Source: Druceiella hillmani (taxonomy: Eukaryota; Arthropoda; Insecta; Lepidoptera; Hepialidae). From it: a stretch of DNA of 64,000 nucleotides. Both the position numbers and the translations under genes were made by a program. The stretch spans positions 9,479,001-9,543,000 of the forward strand of contig JAYKKI010000076.1 in assembly GCA_039881145.1 (NCBI GenBank), given 5' to 3'. Positions 62,795 through 64,000 of the stretch are shown piece after piece (within the stretch, counting starts at the first letter, position 1; each line of letters opens with the position of its first letter). The notes under the pieces were generated by a model. That model was given only the letters and a program-made list of their open reading frames with translations. It did no database searches and had not been told where the DNA came from.

Positions 62795-64000
62795 AATCGT
62801 GTTGGTTCCGTAGTCTAGTAGCGTGGGCAGAAAAAATCGACTGTTGAATTCTGTTCAATATTGAAGCATATAAAAATTGCTTAGGTCTTTGAAATGCATT
62901 CAGAGCTGTGAGTTAAAAAATATTAAAAAACATATATTATACAAATATAGATAAAATGGATTGAAGGAACTATTAAATATGATGAATAAGATGCAAAATA
63001 CTCATTACGCGTACGAATTTGTATGCGAACACCGTTACATCCTTCAATAAATATATTGTGAACAACTCTGTTATAAGATCAAGTATCTTCAAATGATTTT
63101 GTATCCAACATATGAAATAATAGCAAAAGTAAATGAAAAAGCCCTAAGTCCCTGGGAAACGCAAACGCAAACGAAAATTTATGGGTGTAATAATTTTACC
63201 ACCACCACGTACTCCGTTCTTCCAATTTTCTTTTCACGATATGTCCAGACATAATATATACATATTTGCTGATTGATCATTTTTATTTAGTGGAATGAAT
63301 GTTTATAATTTGACTTGTTTAACATTTTTAACTGTATTCCGGTTTTATTAGATTCTAATGTAAACTTTCCGGCTACGTGGTAAATGAATATCAAATCTAA
63401 TGTTAATTTTCGTTAAAAGTGTCTTGAAAATTCATAAACACGCCATATAGTTGATCCGACATAATAGCCATTCAAAAAAATTGTCACTTCTCAATCTGAA
63501 CTTCTTAATTCCCATATGTTCTTTCATTGCCTAATTCTTGAGTTGCATTATCATATCCTTTATATACGTACTTATGAATGAACTTAAGATCTTTAATATA
63601 GTGCAAACTTAAACATTCAAATATAAATCACATTCAGCAAATAAATATGGACTTTATTTTCACATAGCGGCACGTGGATCTGTGCATACGACTACATACA
63701 CACCGACACAAAGAATGATAGCATATTTATAGAAAGCTTATTTATTTGCTAGTCAGGATGTCAACAATTTTTGTAGATGAGCATGAATTCGATATATAAG
63801 TGAATATTCTTCACACATGCAGACAAGTGTCGTTTGAATTCATATAAAGATCTTTGATTGATCAAATCTTTACTAATATCCCACCTGAAGATGTTGTAAT
63901 ACAATGAAACCTAGGTCGTGGTAAAGAAATTAAAGATAGTAGAAATAATACTACATCACGTAGTTTCATTTAATTTTGAAAAAAAAGAACTTAAGAAAGT
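62795..64000. repeat. segmental tandem duplication, start of unit C (truncated by the window)
   Basis: After the B/C junction 'cattcggc|aatcgtgttgg' about 610 bases of the unit are missing relative to B. From about 62.95 kb onward the sequence is almost identical to unit A (47.6-48.65 kb), including the insertion that B lacks. By position, the last exon of a further peptide gene should lie about 0.4-0.6 kb beyond the window end. Confidence 0.85.
63881..63921 (+). ncRNA. hammerhead ribozyme motif (copy in unit C)
   Basis: Identical to 48527-48567: CCAC, CTGAAGA, GTTGT/ACAAT, GAAA, ACCTAGGT, GTC, GTGG. Confidence 0.55.

Overview
The window looks like intergenic and accessory DNA from an arthropod, probably an insect. 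It is strongly AT-rich, has long (TA)n and (CA)n microsatellites, GT-AG introns and TATA-type core promoters, and carries decayed mariner, piggyBac, non-LTR (LINE) and Penelope-like elements. I see no prokaryotic operons, rRNA, tRNA or CRISPR array. Almost every long ORF is a chance frame or a transposon scrap. The species cannot be named from the sequence alone.

The main result is a family of very small two-exon genes, each encoding a secreted-type peptide of about 51-52 residues, that ordinary gene finders would miss. Exon 1 is exactly 16 coding bases (ATG plus five codons ending in Ala, then one base). It is followed by a phase-1 intron and a final exon of 140-149 bases. The protein is a hydrophobic leader, a short variable linker, a conserved core (I/V)PTQ(E/N)RFVRSV and a Tyr/Pro-rich tail containing a Pro-Tyr pair. 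Three members look intact: 16.7-17.7 kb (+), 49.1-51.6 kb (-) and 57.0-59.6 kb (-). A fourth has a clear last exon at 41.9 kb (+) and a possible exon 1 at 40.1 kb. Relics of further members lie at 11.45 kb (-), 22.2-22.5 kb (-), 29.35 kb (+) and perhaps 42.6 kb (+). The core promoters share TATAAAAA and, 31 bases on, TTACAGAAG.

Layout. 0-9 kb: AT-rich DNA with diverged tandem repeats, a 96-bp-arm palindrome and a LINE 3' end. 9-12 kb: unrelated small-exon candidates (the best is a Cys-containing last exon at 10.77 kb) and a family relic. 12-16 kb: a mariner and a piggyBac relic. 16.7-17.7 kb: the first intact peptide gene. 22-31 kb: a peptide pseudogene split by a Penelope-like element, LINE and mariner relics, hairpins and another peptide-promoter relic. 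32.8-38.8 kb: a mariner and a long decayed LINE. 39-46.7 kb: Penelope-like elements, including one with a GIY-YIG domain, the fourth peptide gene and a minisatellite. 46.9-64 kb: an approximately 8-kb unit duplicated in tandem (A, B and the start of C). A and B each hold one peptide gene, and C runs off the window.

A second theme is the Penelope-like repeat. Its copies carry a motif that folds as a type I hammerhead ribozyme (CTGAAGA core, stem II, GAAA, GTC cleavage site, and CCAC/GTGG as stem I). The copies are dispersed among the peptide genes, and one sits between the TATA box and exon 1 of a peptide pseudogene.
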